A stretch of 64,000 bases of DNA from Nicotiana tabacum (GCF_000715075.1 NC_134101.1:196870103-196934102); one strand, 5' to 3'; positions 10,247 through 22,665 are shown, counted from the first letter of the stretch. The notes: generated by a model not told the origin, from the letters alone. Numbers and translations: made by a program.

Positions 10247-12909
10247 TGTTACAACTCATATCCACATGTGTTAGTTCATGCCATATATTAGTTAACATAA
10301 ATCCAAGAAGGAATTATCTTTTAGATGATAAGAAGTCAATCCTATTGGTCTTAAGTGATACAAGAGTGTATAAGGGTGATTAACCAGTATTAGAAGTTAA
10401 ACGAATCAAGGATGTTGTAACTCGTATTTTCAGGTAATCTAGCGGTGCTTAATACACTCAATAGGTCATTTATTAAGGTATTTAATCATATAATATCCGT
10501 ATCATAAGTCTTAAAGTCAAACGAGTTATGAAACAAAAGTCGACAAAAGTTGTCGCAACTTAGGTTCATAATTTTACTTAAACATTGGGTCAAATGTTTC
10601 TAATCTTTTCTCATAATTTACAAGGAATTACGGGGTGATCTACCAACAAAATTAAATATCTAGGAGTCTAGTTTCCAACGCATTAGACCGTTCATCGATA
10701 CGATCTTGGAGTAGAGAGATATTCGCGTTTTCGTGAGACTGCGCCAAACACCTCTCTATGGGGCCCACTAAGTCGGTTTAAGATATTTGGACCTATATAG
10801 GATGACTCCAACCCGTTTTAAGTAATTTATTTTCACTATTTTCAGACCTTAGAACCCTAGGAACATCCTCTCAAGGTTCTCTCAAGATTCAAGATCCAAA
10901 AAAAGGGCAAACAACACAAATCAAGTGTCGGGAATTCTGTGGCGCTAGTAAGTCTCTTGTTCTTCTTGTTGTTGCTCATTTTTGTGTCGTTCCAGCTCGT
11001 GTGGGAGGTTGTTTTAAAGGGTTTATGTTCTGTAAATATCCCTCATGTTCTTAATATCAATCCTAGGTGATTTCAAGCCTTCTAAAGTGATTCTAGTGCC
11101 GAAAAACACTAATTGATCGCTAGTTTTGCTTTTTTGCTGTTGTGGCAGCATTGGAGGGATATTTCATGGAAATTTAAGGTCAAATTGGAGTTGTTATTTC
11201 TGTATAAAGGTAAGTAACCTCTTACTCTATATGTATTTAAGATTATCCAAGTTGCAGCTAAGCCATTGAAGCTAGAACTTGTGAAATATATATCGAAAGG
11301 CTTGGAAGTAATGTTATTGTTTTGTGGACTGTTTTGCATTGTTGTTGGGCTGCGTATTTTACTACTATCTTGTGGAGTTTTGGAGGAGGAAGGGTGTGGA
11401 GAAACACCATATATATGTAGGGTTATGGGCTGATAGTTATTCGTAACATTTCCAGGTTGTTTGACACGACTACGGTGGTCGTCGTATGTATGGAGTGATT
11501 AGGCTGTGTGTGGACTATTTTGGGAGGCTCAATATGTTTATTATTGATGTTGTTTGGGCTGTTTGGTGATTGTTTTGAATGGTGTGAGGTCATATATATA
11601 GGGGAGGTGCTGTCCGTTTCATCGTAAAATAGGTTGTGGTCGATACATAATAGTTATGACGCTTAAATGATAACGATAGTATCGTTTCTCTTATTGTAGA
11701 CTAAGGAGTTTTAACAATTGCATAGCTTGAGATTGGGGCAGTATATACAAGGTATGTGAGGCTATCCCTTTCCTTCTTTTGCACGACTCCGATTGCACAT
11801 AATGTAATGAACGATCTTCCAAGATACTCTACTCTTAGAAGCTAGCAGTACTTACATTGTTTTCCCTCTTATGGAACGATTGATGTTAATGTTGCTTCTC
11901 TTAGTCTTATGTTATCAATGTTGTTGGTACTTCCTGATTCTTATAAGGTTCATAGTGAAGAGTTAGTCCTAATAACGTGTACAAAGGATACCGACCTTAC
12001 GTCACTCCGAAAGGTTTAGAATGTGATTCCATGAGTCGAGCATGCATTATATATATGTATCTATTTTACTCTACCGAGACACGCTATAGTTGGCCGGGTA
12101 CGGCACCTATTGTGCAACCACTGATCAGTTGGGTTTTACCGAGCTCCACGTGGCCGGGTACGATTCTACCGAGCCTATTATGGCCGGGTACGATATGATG
12201 ATGATGATGCCCACAGAGGCGAATGCTTTAAAGGTTTATGTATTTATACATATGTATCATGCATTTCATGTAAGTAGCCCTCAGAGGTACTAAGATGTTA
12301 CAGGTTGTATATTCTCTATCCTTGCTTACATTACTGATCGTATTTATGGTTCCTTGCCTTACATACTCAGTACTTTATTCGTACTGACGTCCTTTTATTT
12401 GTGGACGCTGCATGTCGTGCTGCAGGTCCTGATAGACAGGCAGGTGCAGCTCCCCCACCACAGTAGACTGTCCAGTTCAGCGGTGATTGGCGAGATCCCT
12501 TCTCCGGACTTGCCTTGGTCTTGGTATGCAATTTTTGTTATAGACATTATGGGTATGTCGGGGCCCTGTTCCGGCTATGTTGCAACACTTATGTTCTTTT
12601 AGAGGCTCATAGACAGGTGTCGGCTCATGTATAGTTTGGTATGCCTTGTCGGCTAGTTTTTGTTGTATAGTCTTTCATAGTAGCGTGGTAGCTCATACCT
12701 TATATGTAGTTTCTTGATTGTCTGGTCATCCCCTGCTATGTATGTTCATGCCGTCATATTTTATTGTTGGTTGTCCATGATCTAGGTCTACCATTTATAT
12801 TGATCTCGTCAGCCTTAAAAGATAATAATGAAGGTTAGATGAAATGTACGTTGGTGCTCGGCAAGTGTGGTCGGGTGCTAGTCATGGCCCTTCAGTTTGG
12901 GTCGTGACA
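10247..12909 (+). repeat. 5' LTR of element B
   Basis: 2,663 bp, TGTTACAACT...GTCGTGACA. Nearly identical to 18182-20846. Candidate TATA boxes include the TATATATAGGGG context near 11593, but the promoter cannot be chosen with confidence. Three copies of TGGCCGGGTACG (about 12090, 12151, 12181) form a short array 720-820 bp before the LTR end. Open frames inside the LTR recur in the 3' LTR and have no domains. Confidence 0.95.
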
Positions 12910-12913
12910 AACT

Positions 12914-12925
12914 TGGTATCAGAGC
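12914..12925 (+). other. Primer binding site, initiator tRNA-Met type
   Basis: TGGTATCAGAGC, complementary to the 3' end of plant initiator tRNA-Met, lies 4 nt after the LTR end. It primes minus-strand synthesis. Confidence 0.95.
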
Positions 12926-13114
12926 AAGTCTGTCCTAGGGGTTGTCTATGAGCCGTGTCTAGTAGAGTCTTGATTATGGATGTGTAGCGCGCCACATTTA
13001 TAATCAGGAGGCTACATGACATCTAGGGTTGTTACCTTCTTCCTGAATCTAGATCGTGCGTAGAGTTGAGTCGTAAGTGTTTGTCTCTAATATTCACCTT
13101 GTTTTATTTCAGTG

Positions 13115-15100
13115 ATGCCTTCGACTAGGAAGCAAACGATTAGTAGACGGCTTGATACAGCAGCGGGAGAGGGTACCAGTCAGGTGCCCCAAGTCAGAGC
13201 AGGACAAAGTGAGGCTCAAAGTGAGATGCCCTCTCATACCTCATCTACTCCATCTCCTCCAGAGGATATTAGAAGGCACCCAGCGCCTCCAGTTCCTCCG
13301 TCTGGCACTCCAGACCAGGATATGCAGAGTGCTTTGCAGTTATTGACTAGCTTGGTAGCTGCTCAGGCTCAGAGGCAGAATACAGGTGCTGCTGAGAAAC
13401 CAGTTAGTACAAGAGTTCGTGATTTTATTAATTTAGACCCTCCAGTGTTTACCGGATCAGACCCCAAGGAGGACCCACAGACTTTTATTTACCAGGTTCA
13501 TCGTACACTTCGGGTTATGCATGTTAGTGATACAGAGGCAGTAGAGTTGGCTTCTTATCGGCTACGGGATTTAGCGGTTCTCTGGTATGATAGTTGGGAG
13601 AGATCCAGGGGTCCGAACCCTCCTCCAGCTGTGTGGAAGGAATTTTCTGAGGCCTTTCTTCATCACTACTTGCCAGTTGAGATACGACGAGATAGAGCTG
13701 ATAAGTTCTTGAACCTTAGACAAGGTAATATGAGTGTGCGAGAGTACAGTATGCAGTTTGATTCTTTGGCAAGGTATGCTCCCCATATGGTGGCCGAGAT
13801 GAGTGATAGGGTGCATATGTTCGTGAATGGGTTGGGACCACATCTAATAAATGAGTGTACGACAGCCTCCTTGGTGGAGGGCATGAATATTTCCCGTATT
13901 CAAGCTTATGCCCAGACCCTAGAGGATCGTAAGCGCCAGCAAAGGGCAGTTAGGGAGCAGGATAGAGGCCAGCATAAGAGGGCGAGATTTGCAGGGTATT
14001 CTGATGACTTCAGAGGCCGCATCAGGCCACAGTTTTCGAGGAGTTCGGCACCACCTGTAGCTAGTGCTCCTCCACAGTTTCAGAGGCCTCAATATGATCG
14101 ATCCTATTCTGGTCCAGGTCAGAGTTCGCGGGCATCTGGCTCGCAACATCACAGGGATACTAGTCAGATGAGACCCCCAACACCACATTGTGATCAGTGC
14201 GGCAAGGCCCACTTTGGACTGTGTCGTCGAGGTTCTGATGCATGCTATTCGTGCGGGCAGCCTGGCCATATGATGCGGGATTGTCCTAATAGAGTAGGTG
14301 ATGGTATGGATCAGCTGACTGGATCTGTGTCTGGTTCTTCCTCATCAGTTCGACCTCCAGCACGGGGTTTTCAGCAGTCGACAGGTCGTGGTAGGGGTAG
14401 AGGTGCAGTGCCGAGTTCGAGTGGTGCTCAAAATCGAACCTATGCTCTAGTAGGTAGACAGGATCTCGAGTCGTCTCCAGATGTTGTTACAGGTATTATA
14501 TCTGTGTTTTCTTATGATGTATATGCGCTGATTGATCCGGGATCTACATTATCATATGTTACACCCTTTGTGGCTAATAAGTTTGGCATTGAACCTGAAT
14601 TGATAAGTAAACCCCTCGCGGTATCTACTCCGATAGGAGATTCTGTGATTGCTAGAAGGGTATATAGAGGTTGCACTGTGATGATTTGTAGTCGTAAAAC
14701 CTCGGCAAATTTATTTGAGTTAGAAATGGTTGATTTTGATGTGATAATGGGAATGGACTGGTTAACCTCATGCTATGCAAATGTTGACTGTCGTACGAAG
14801 ATGGTTAGGTTCCAATTTCCGGGTGAACCCGTCATTGAATGGAAAGGGAACATTGCTACACCGAAAGGTAGGTTTATTTCCTATCTTAAGGCAAGGAAAA
14901 TGATCTCAAAAGGTTACATTTATCATCTCGTTCGCGTTAGGGATGCGGAGGCGAAACCGCCTACTTTACAATCAATCCCTGTGGTTAACGAATTCCCAGA
15001 TGTTTTCCCAGATGAACTCCCGGGCCTTCCTCCTGAAAGGGAGATTGAGTTTAGCATTGATGTGTTGCCTGACACTCAACCGATCTCTATTCCTCCATAA
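13115..15100 (+). pseudogene. Gag-protease of element B (661 codons, then premature stop)
   Basis: Structural Gag and protease part of a Tekay polyprotein. I start it at ATG 13115 rather than the GTG at 13112; the initial residues MPSTRK and basic N-terminus fit. The Gag core (about residues 90-270) includes [17 protein letters not shown] Cys-rich [12 protein letters not shown] (about 359) precedes a CCHC zinc knuckle, [14 protein letters not shown] (about 377-390), in an RGG-rich, Ser-rich linker. The aspartic protease has [11 protein letters not shown] (catalytic Asp about 474; Pro after Asp is usual in this clade) and VIMGMDWL. In normal elements this frame runs on into RT; here TAA at 15098-15100 ends it because of a 1-nt loss just ahead of the RT frame. 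Confidence 0.9.
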
Positions 15101-15102
15101 GA

Positions 15103-16581
15103 ATGGCCCCGGCAGAGTTGCGAGAGTTGAAGGTGCAGTTGAAGGACTTGTTGGATAAGGGCTTTATTAGGCCTAGCACTTCACCTTGGGGTGCACCAGT
15201 CCTATTCGTGCGGAAGAAAGATGGGTCGTTACGGATGTGTATCGACTATCGACAGTTGAATAAGTCTACTATAAAGAACAAGTATCCACTTCCAAGAATT
15301 GATGACCTGTTTGACCAACTCCACGGTGCCAAGTATTTCTCTAAGATTGATTTACGTTCAGGGTATCATCAGGTGAGGGTTAGGGAGAAAGATATTCCAA
15401 AGACGGCCTTCCGGACAAGATATGGGCACTTTGAGTTCTTGGTGATGTCGTTCGGGCTAACAAATGCCCCAGCAGCTTTTATGGATCTCATGAATACTAT
15501 ATTCAGGCCCTATCTTGATGTGTTCGTGATTGTATTCATTGATGACATTCTAGTGTATTCTCGTTCGGAGGCGGAACATGCGGGCCACTTGCGGATAGTA
15601 TTACAGACGCTTCAGGATCGTAAGTTATATGCTAAGCTCTCCAAATGTGAATTCTGGCTGAACTCAGTAGCATTCCTTGGCCATGTGATATCTGATGAGG
15701 GTATTAGTGTCGACACTCAGAAGATCGAAGCAGTAAAGAATTGGCCGAGACCTACAACACCATCAGAAGTCCGCAGCTTCCTAGGGCTAGCAGGATATTA
15801 TAGGCGGTTTGTAGAAGGATTTTCCTCTATATCATCACCATTGACTAAGTTAACACAAAAAGCTACCAAATTCCAGTGGTCTGACACTTGTGAACGTAGT
15901 TTTCAGGAGCTGAAGAATCGATTGACATCTGCACTAGTGCTCACTCTTCCTGAAGGAACAGAAGGTTATGTGGTATATTGTGATGCCTCAGGTATAGGTT
16001 TGGGGTGCGTATTGATGCAGCGTGGGAATGTGATTGCTTATGCATCAAGACAATTGAAGAAGCATGAAAAGAATTATCCAACCCATGATTTGGAATTGGC
16101 TGCAGTAATATATGCTTTGAAGATATGGCGGCACTACTTATACGGCGTCCATGTTGACATCTACACAGATCACAAGAGTTTACAATACATCTTCAAGCAG
16201 AAAGAGTTGAATTTGAGGCAGCGTAGGTGGCTTGAATTATTGAAAGACTACGACATCGAGATATTGTATCATCCCGGTAAAGCCAATGTTGTGGCAGATG
16301 CTCTCAGCCGTAAATCAATGGGAAGCTTAGTACATATTGAGGCAGGTAGATGGGGGTTGATTAAAGAGCTTCATCAGCTAGCCAATATGAGAATCAGATT
16401 GTTAGACTCTGATGATGGAGGTGTTACTGTACAGAATACATCAGAATCATCTTTGGTAGTAGAGGTAAAAGCACGACAATATGAAGATCCTATCTTAGTA
16501 CGATTAAGAGAAAGCATTCAACAGTGTAAAAGTATGGCTTTTGGGATCGGAAAAGATGGGGCACTGAGATACCAGAGCTGA
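15103..16581 (+). pseudogene. Reverse transcriptase-RNase H of element B
   Basis: RT and RNase H convert the genomic RNA into DNA. This frame is +1-shifted relative to gag-protease. RT motifs are intact: the [16 protein letters not shown] block, [10 protein letters not shown], and catalytic FIDDILVYS with Asp 147/148. RNase H begins at [10 protein letters not shown] (Asp about 294) and includes [10 protein letters not shown] and [10 protein letters not shown]. The tether [15 protein letters not shown] marks the RNase H C-terminus. TGA at 16579-16581 interrupts the linker to integrase. At this site related elements carry Arg, so a CGA to TGA change is likely. Confidence 0.92.
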
Positions 16582-16878
16582 TTGTGTGTGCCTAATGTGG
16601 CAGGGTTGCGAGAGAATATTATGAATGAGATTCATCAATCCCGATATTCCATCCATCCCGGCTCGACAAAGATGTATCATGATGTCAAGGAGCAATATTG
16701 GTGGGATAATATGAAGAAGTCTATTGCAGAATTTGTAGCCCAGTGTCCCAATTGTCAACAAGTAAAGATAGAACATCAGAAACCCAGTGGATTGCTTCAA
16801 AATATAGAGATTCCGACTTGGAAGTGGGAGGTGATTAATATGGACTTCATTATTGGATTACCTCGACTCTTATCATAA
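16582..16878 (+). pseudogene. Integrase N-terminal (HHCC) part of element B
   Basis: Same frame as the RT segment, entered after the TGA. It carries the zinc-binding HHCC domain: two His in HQSRYSIHPGS and two Cys in CPNCQQVK (about 16633-16760). The start of the catalytic core follows, with the first Asp in NMDFIIGLPR. A frameshift between about 16857 and 16880 puts the reading into TAA 16876-16878. Confidence 0.88.
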
Positions 16879-17650
16879 GTTTGACTCCATCTGGGTGATA
16901 ATTGATCGACTTACAAAATGTGCCCATTTTCTGCCAGTGAAGACAACTTACACGGCTGAAGATTATGCAAAGTTGTATATCAAGGAGATTGTTAGGCTTC
17001 ATGGTGTGCCCATATCTATTATATCAGACCGAGGAGCTCAATTTACGGCTAACTTTTGGAGGTCTTTCCATAAGGGTTTAGGCACACAAGTAAATCTCAG
17101 CACCGCATTTCATCCGCAGACTGACGGACAGGCTGAACGTATCATTCAGACACTGGAAGATATGCTACGAGCATGTGTTCTAGATTTTAAGGGGAATTGG
17201 GATGATCATCTTCCACTCATAGAATTCGCCTATAACAATAGCTACCATTCCAGTATTAAAATGGCCCCATACGAGGCACTATACGGGAGGAGATGTAGAT
17301 CACCAGTTGGATGGTTCGAAGTCGGTGAAACAGAATTATATGGGCCAGATTTGATTCACCAAGCTATTGAGAAGGTGAAAGTGATACAGGAGCGATTGAG
17401 GACGGCACAAAGCAGGCAAAAATCTTATTCTGATGTCCGACGTCGTGATCTAGAGTTTGAGGTTGGTGATTGGGTTTTCCTGAGGATCTCACCAATGAAG
17501 GGTATTATGCATTTTGGGAAGAAAGGTAAGCTGAGTCCAAGGTATATCGGGCCGTATAAAATTCTTCGACGGATTGGACAGGTTGCTTATGAGTTAGAAT
17601 TCCATCCGAATTGGAATTTGTCCACCCGGTATTCCATGTATCTATGTTGA
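16853..17650 (+). pseudogene. Integrase catalytic core and C-terminal region of element B
   Basis: Shifted frame continuing the integrase: IISDRGAQFTANFW gives the second catalytic Asp and TDGQAERIIQTLEDML the catalytic Glu of the D,D(35)E triad. AYNNSYHSSIKMAPYEALYGRRCRSP is clade-typical. The GPY/F region is visible as SPRYIGPYKILRRIGQVAYEL. A further frameshift near 17600-17615 diverts the reading to a stop at 17648-17650. Confidence 0.88.
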
Positions 17651-17880
17651 GAAAATGTATTGGAGACCCTTCTCGAGTCGTCCCTATCAAAGATGTACAA
17701 GTTACAGAGGACCTATCATATGAAGAAGTGCCAGTGGCGATATTAGATCGGCAAGTCCGCAAGCTGAGAACAAAAGATGTACCTTCCATCAAAGTATTAT
17801 GAAGGAACAAAAATATGGAAGAAATGACATGGGAAGCAGAAGAGGAGATGAAGTCTAAATACCCTTACTTATTCCAGAAT
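17611..17880 (+). pseudogene. C-terminal tail and chromodomain remnant of element B
   Basis: The third frame carries VHPVFHVSMLRKCIGDPSRV and VPVAILDRQVRKLR, then TGA at 17800-17802 where related elements have Trp. After the stop the same frame gives EEMTWEAEEEMKSKYPYLF, the degenerate chromodomain end typical of Tekay elements. The chromodomain guides integration to chromatin in chromoviruses. Confidence 0.85.
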
Positions 17881-18169
17881 GAAGATAACAAGGATGCTGG
17901 TGGAAGACAGGATACATTGGAAGGTGAAACGACTCTATGAGGTAAGCAATAATTTGAGAATACTCCTCCTTAATGCAAAATGGTGATATGTAGATAATGT
18001 AAATACGCATAATGCTTTGTGTAGCCTTGTGAAGCCATATGTTGGGCTTAATTACATGCAAGTTTTGCTAGTGACCATTTTATAGGGGAAAATTGATCGG
18101 AAATTTCCATTGGAATCCACGATGATTTAAACTCCCCATAAACCCTTACATTCGAGGACGAATGTTCCT
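17881..18169 (+). other. 3' untranslated part of element B
   Basis: Non-coding spacer between the polyprotein end and the polypurine tract. It contains the ttcgaggacgaatg phrase (about 18151-18164) that is also found before the PPT of element A. Confidence 0.7.
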
Positions 18170-18181
18170 AAGGGGGGAGGG
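18170..18181 (+). other. Polypurine tract of element B
   Basis: AAGGGGGGAGGG lies immediately before the 3' LTR. Confidence 0.93.
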
Positions 18182-20846
18182 TGTTACAACCCATATCCAC
18201 ATGTGTTAGTTCATGCCATATATTAGTTAACATAAATCCAAGAAGGAATTATCTTTGAGATGATAAGAAGTCAATCCTATTGGTCTTAAGTGATACAAGA
18301 GTGTATAAGGGTGATTAACCAGTATTAGAAGTTAAACGAATCAAGGATGTTGTAACTCGTATTTTCAGGTAATCTAGCGGTGCTTAATACACTCAATAGG
18401 TCATTTATTAAGGTATTTTAATCATATAATATCCGTATCATAAGTCTTGAAGTCAAACGAGTTATGAAACAAAAGTCGACAAAAGTTGTCGCAACTTAGG
18501 TTCATAATTTTACTTAAACATTGGGTCAAATGTTTCTAATCTTTTCTCATAATTTACAAGGAATTACGGGGTGATCTACCAACAAAATTAAATATCTAGG
18601 AGTCTAGTTTCCAACGCATTAAACCGTTCATCGATACGATCTTGGAGTAGAGAGAAATTCGCGTTTTCGTGAGACTACGCCAAACACCTCTCTATGGGGC
18701 CCACTAAGTCGGTTTAAGATATTTGGACCTATATAGGATGACTCCAACCCGTTTTAAGTAATTTCTTTTCACTATTTTCAGACCTTAGAACCCTAGGAAC
18801 ATCCTCTCAAGGTTCTCTCAAGATTCAAGATCCAAAAAAAAGGGCAAACAACACAAATCAAGTGTCGAGAATTCCGTGGCGCTAGTAAGTCTCTTGTTCT
18901 TCTTGTTGTTGCTCATTTTTGTGTCGTTCCAGCTCGTGTGGGAGGTTGTTTTAAAGGGTTTATGTTCTGTAAATATCCCTCATGTTCTTAATATCAATCC
19001 TAGGTGATTTCAAGCCTTCTAAAGTGATTCTAGTGCCGAAAAACACTAATTGATCGCTAGTTTTGCTTTTTTGTTGTTGTGGCAGCATTGGAGGGATATT
19101 TCATGGAAATTTAAGGTCAAATTGGAGTTGTTATTTATGTATAAAGGTAAGTAACCTCTTACTCTATATGTATTTAAGATTATCCAAGTTGCAGCTAAGC
19201 CATTGAAGCTAGAACTTGTGAAATATATATCGAAAGGCTTGGAAGTAATGTTATTGTTTTGTGGACTGTTTTGCGTTGTTGTTGGGCTGCGTATTTTACT
19301 ACTATCTTGTGGAGTTTTGGATGAGGAAGGGTGTGGAGAAACACCATATATATGTAGGGTTATGGGCTGATAGTTATTCGTAACATTTCCAGGTTGTTTG
19401 ACACGACTACGGTGGTCGTCGTATGTATGGAGTGATTAGGCTGTGTGTGGACTATTTTGGGAGGCTCAATATGTTTATTATTGATGTTGTTTGGGCTGTT
19501 TGGTGATTATTTTTAATGGTGTGAGGTCATATATATAGGGGAGGTGCTGTCCGTTTCATCGTAAAATAGGTTGTGGTCGATACATAATAGTTATGACGCT
19601 TAAATGATAACGATAGTATCGTTTCTCTTATTGTAGACTAAGGAGTTTTAACAATTGCATAGCTTGAGATTGGGGCAGTATATACAAGGTATGTGAGGCT
19701 ATCCCTTTCCTTCTTTTGCACGACTCCGATTGCACATAATGTAATGAACGATCTTCCAAGATACTCTACTCTTAGAAGCTAGCAGTACTTACATTGTTTT
19801 CCCTCTTATGGAACGATTGATGTTAATGTTGCTTCTCTTAGTCTTATGTTATCAATGTTGTTGGTACTTCCTGATTCTTATAAGGTTCATAGTGAAGAGT
19901 TAGTCCTAATAACGTGTACAAAGGATACCGACCTTACGTCACTCCGAAAGGTTTAGAATGTGATTCCATGAGTCGAGCATGCATTATATATATGTATCTA
20001 TTTTACTCTACCGAGACACGCTATAGTTGGCCGGGTACGGCACCTATTGTGCAACCACTGATTAGTTGGGTTTTACCGAGCTCCACGTGGCCGGGTACGA
20101 TTCTACCGAGCCTATTATGGCCGTGTACGATATGATGATGATGATGCCCACAGAGGCGAATGCTTTAAAGGTTTATGTATTTATACATATGTATCATGCA
20201 TTTCATGTAAGTAGCCCTCAGAGGTACTAAGATGTTACAGGTTGTATATTCTCTATCCTTGCTTACATTACTGATCGTATTTATGGTTCCTTGCCTTACA
20301 TACTCAGTACTTTATTCGTACTGACGTCCTTTTATTTGTGGACGCTGCATGTCTTGCTGCAGGTCCTGATAGACAGGCAGGTGCAGTTCCCCCACCACAG
20401 TAGACTGTCCAGTTCAGCGGTGATTGGCGAGATCCCTTCTCCGGACTTGCCTTGGTCTTGGTATGCAATTTTTGTTATAGACATTATGGGTATGTCGGGG
20501 CCCTGTTCCGGCTATGTTGCAACACTTATGTTCTTTTAGAGGCTCATAGACAGGTGTCGGCTCATGTATAGTTTGGTATGCCTTGTCGTCTAGTTTTTGT
20601 TGTATAGTCTTTCATAGTAGCGTGGTAGCTCATACCTTATATGTAGTTTCTTGATTGTCTGGTCATCCCCTGCTATGTATGTTCATGCCGTCATATTTTA
20701 TTGTTGGTTGTCCATGATCTAGGTCTACCATTTATATTGATCTCGTCAGCCTTAAAAGATAATAATGAAGGTTAGATGAAATGTACGTTGGTGCTCGGCA
20801 AGTGTGGTCGGGTGCTAGTCATGGCCCTTCAGTTTGGGTCGTGACA
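18182..20846 (+). repeat. 3' LTR of element B
   Basis: 2,665 bp, TGTTACAACC...GTCGTGACA, about 99% identical by eye to the 5' LTR. Differences are scattered, e.g. near 18418 (extra T), 18639, 19507-19513 and 20065. Confidence 0.95.
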
Positions 20847-20851
20847 GCTTT
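20847..20851 (+). repeat. Target-site duplication GCTTT (right copy)
   Basis: Exact match to 10242-10246. Confidence 0.95.
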
Positions 20852-21255
20852 GTTGCCGGAATGATGCTTCCGATTAGCATGGCTTGCTCCAACACTCTCC
20901 ACTGAATGATATTGGCTGAACTTCATGCGTCCACCAAAACATGTTTAATTTTAAAATCTAGAACGTTAAGAGAAATTACCAGGGCATCGTTGTGCGGCAG
21001 GAGAAGTTCATAGGCGTACTCTTTTGTGAATGTGATATCGTCCTCGGTGACTTCCCGGAGTCTCTTGCTATGAGCCACCGATAACTTTGTCTTTTTTGTT
21101 GCCAAGTAGGTTGCATTGTTAATCTCGTTTCCCTTCAAAATCATGTTGATGGTTAGCCAAGGAGGGCATTCACCTATCTTCGAGGTCTCTATGGTGTCCC
21201 TGCTGCGAGTGTAATTGTATTTAGCCCGGTCACTTGCAAGATGGTCGTTTTTCAA
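20852..21255 (-). pseudogene. Protease N-terminal half of the Tat/Ogre-type element
   Basis: Minus-strand reading with ECPPWLTINMILKG, HNDALVISLNVLDFKIKHVLVD and the following active-site region, where the usual Asp-Ser/Thr-Gly triplet is degraded (a frameshift falls at VLVDA). It continues in sense across the Tekay insertion at 10246 into TREDILLPTNIEG. This is the split point that proves the nesting. Confidence 0.82.
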
Positions 21256-22031
21256 CAGCGTCTCTACCTCCTCGCACAGATGTCGACAGTCCCCCAGTTC
21301 GGTGGCTGTTAGTCCAATGATACTCGCACCATGAATTAGGATCCCGTTGGCTGGGGTCAGATCTCATCGGCCTCGGGAACTGCGCTTCCTTGATGTTCCT
21401 CATTGCCGATACCAGTTCCACTATATTGACATTGAAATTGTAATTGAATAGCCTGGGATAGGTGGAATCCCGAGAAACCAATACCTCTTTTTCTTGCAAT
21501 GACCTATTATTTCGACTGTTGATAGTTCTTCTACCCGAAAGCAAACCTATCCACCGATCGAAACACTCGGTCGTGTCCTTCGGGCCTTTTTTAGTGCAAA
21601 AAATCAACCTTAGAAGATCGCTGATCTACATCAAAATCATCCTTCGATTTATCCCTGTTCTTTTCTCGATATCGTCCGTTAGTTGATGTAGGGAATCCAA
21701 GCTGATCATCTTCTACTCTGATCGTTGATCTGTAATAATTATGGACATCCGCATATACAATTGCGTGGAGCTCGAACAGGCTTTCTTTCAATTTTTAGGA
21801 GGCATCAGAGCTCCCTGGATTCAGCCTTTTAGTAAATGCCTCAGCTGCCTATTCGTCTGGCACAGGTGGTAGCAACATCCTTTCTTCCTAAAACCTGGTC
21901 ATGAACTCATGCAGTAACTCGGACTCTCCTTGTGAAATTCTGAATATGTCCGCCTTCCGGGCTTGGGTTTTTCTGGCCCCAGCATGGGCCTTGATAAAAG
22001 AGTCCGCGAGCATTTCAAAGGAATCTGTTGA
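21256..22031 (-). pseudogene. Gag C-terminal half of the Tat/Ogre-type element
   Basis: Decayed minus-strand gag tail. Visible blocks are HAGARKTQARKADIFRI, LLHEFMTRF, DVHNYYRSTIRVEDDQLGFP and a protease-proximal segment. Several stops and frameshifts (near 21830, 21590 and 21300) interrupt it. Close similarity to the other Tat gag at 61480-61710 (DVHNRYQSKIRVENDQLGAP) shows both belong to the same lineage. Confidence 0.75.
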
Positions 22032-22355
22032 CTATTTGGGTAAGAGTGAGTACCATGTCAGGGCCCCTTTCGTGAGGGTTTCTCCAAACTTTTTCAGCAA
22101 AACTGACTTAATCGCGTGTGAAGCCAAGTCGTTTCCTTTCACAGCCATTGTATAGGTGGTGATGTGCTCCTGAGGGTCCGAAGTCCCATTATATTTTGTT
22201 ATATCTAGCATTTTGAACCGCTTCAGAATTAACTCAGGTGATGCGCTTAGTTTGAATGGAAACTGGGTGTATTTCTTTGAGTTCAGGCCCTTCAGCACTT
22301 GTGGCACACCCAGAATTTGATCCATCCGGGCGTTTATTTTCCTCACAAACCTCAT
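22032..22355 (-). pseudogene. Gag core of the Tat/Ogre-type element
   Basis: A 107-codon minus-strand frame contains RMDQILGVPQVLKGLNSKKY, then YNGTSDPQEHITTYTMAVKGN and KKFGETLTKGALTWY. This matches the equivalent part of the gag at 61714-62286 (YNGSSDPNEHNTAYTCAVKGN, KKFGETLSKGEMMWY). This is the capsid-like domain of Tat/Ogre Gag. The frame stops at Lys-stop (22032) and is shifted relative to the upstream piece near 22355. Confidence 0.85.
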
Positions 22356-22665
22356 GAGCTCGGTTTTGAAGGGATCATTTCTGTTGTTGATACCAGATCC
22401 GATGTCGACCCCCTGGCCTTGTCGAAGCCGAACTCACCCCTCGAGGTATTGTTATCAAACCTTTGTGTTGTTTGATTCGCGGGAGCACTGGGAGGAACTG
22501 GAGCTCTTCCATTTGTATTGTTGGAAGCACTCAACAACGCTTGCCTTAATTCTTTCTTGTTCTGGTTTTACCGTGAGAGATGACCCATGATGGCCTTTTG
22601 TTGTTCTCTCAATATCCTCACTGTTTCCGCAACGTGCTTGTCTTCAGCATCAGGAGTCGCCTCCC
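22352..22665 (-). pseudogene. Gag N-terminal linker of the Tat/Ogre-type element
   Basis: Minus-strand frame TPDAEDKHVAETVRILREQQ (from 22665 leftward) runs into SASNNTNGRAPVPPSAP and FGFDKARGSTSDLVSTTEM. It is a charged helical region followed by a low-complexity linker. It joins in sense to the gag start at 24196-24330 if the 22666-24195 insert is removed. Confidence 0.78.

Larger units (their letters stand above)
10247..20846 (+). mobile_element. Complete Tekay/Del-type chromovirus (element B), 10.6 kb
   Basis: Full structure: TSD GCTTT, 5' LTR 10247-12909, PBS 12914-12925, gag-protease, RT-RNase H, integrase, chromodomain remnant, polypurine tract 18170-18181, 3' LTR 18182-20846, TSD GCTTT. 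It inserted in the plus direction into the protease region of a minus-strand Tat element. The two LTRs differ at roughly twenty substitutions and a couple of 1-nt indels by eye over 2.66 kb (about 99% identity), so the insertion is young. The polyprotein nevertheless has five disabling lesions, so it is non-autonomous today. Confidence 0.95.

Noticed and set aside
12354..12602. 82-codon frame in the LTR of element B, repeated at 20291-20539
   Set aside because: Identical copies are expected because it is inside both LTRs; no domain or start context.
13571..14269. Minus-strand frames of 72-116 codons opposite element B gag
   Set aside because: Antisense shadows of a GC-balanced coding region with clear gag motifs on the plus strand.
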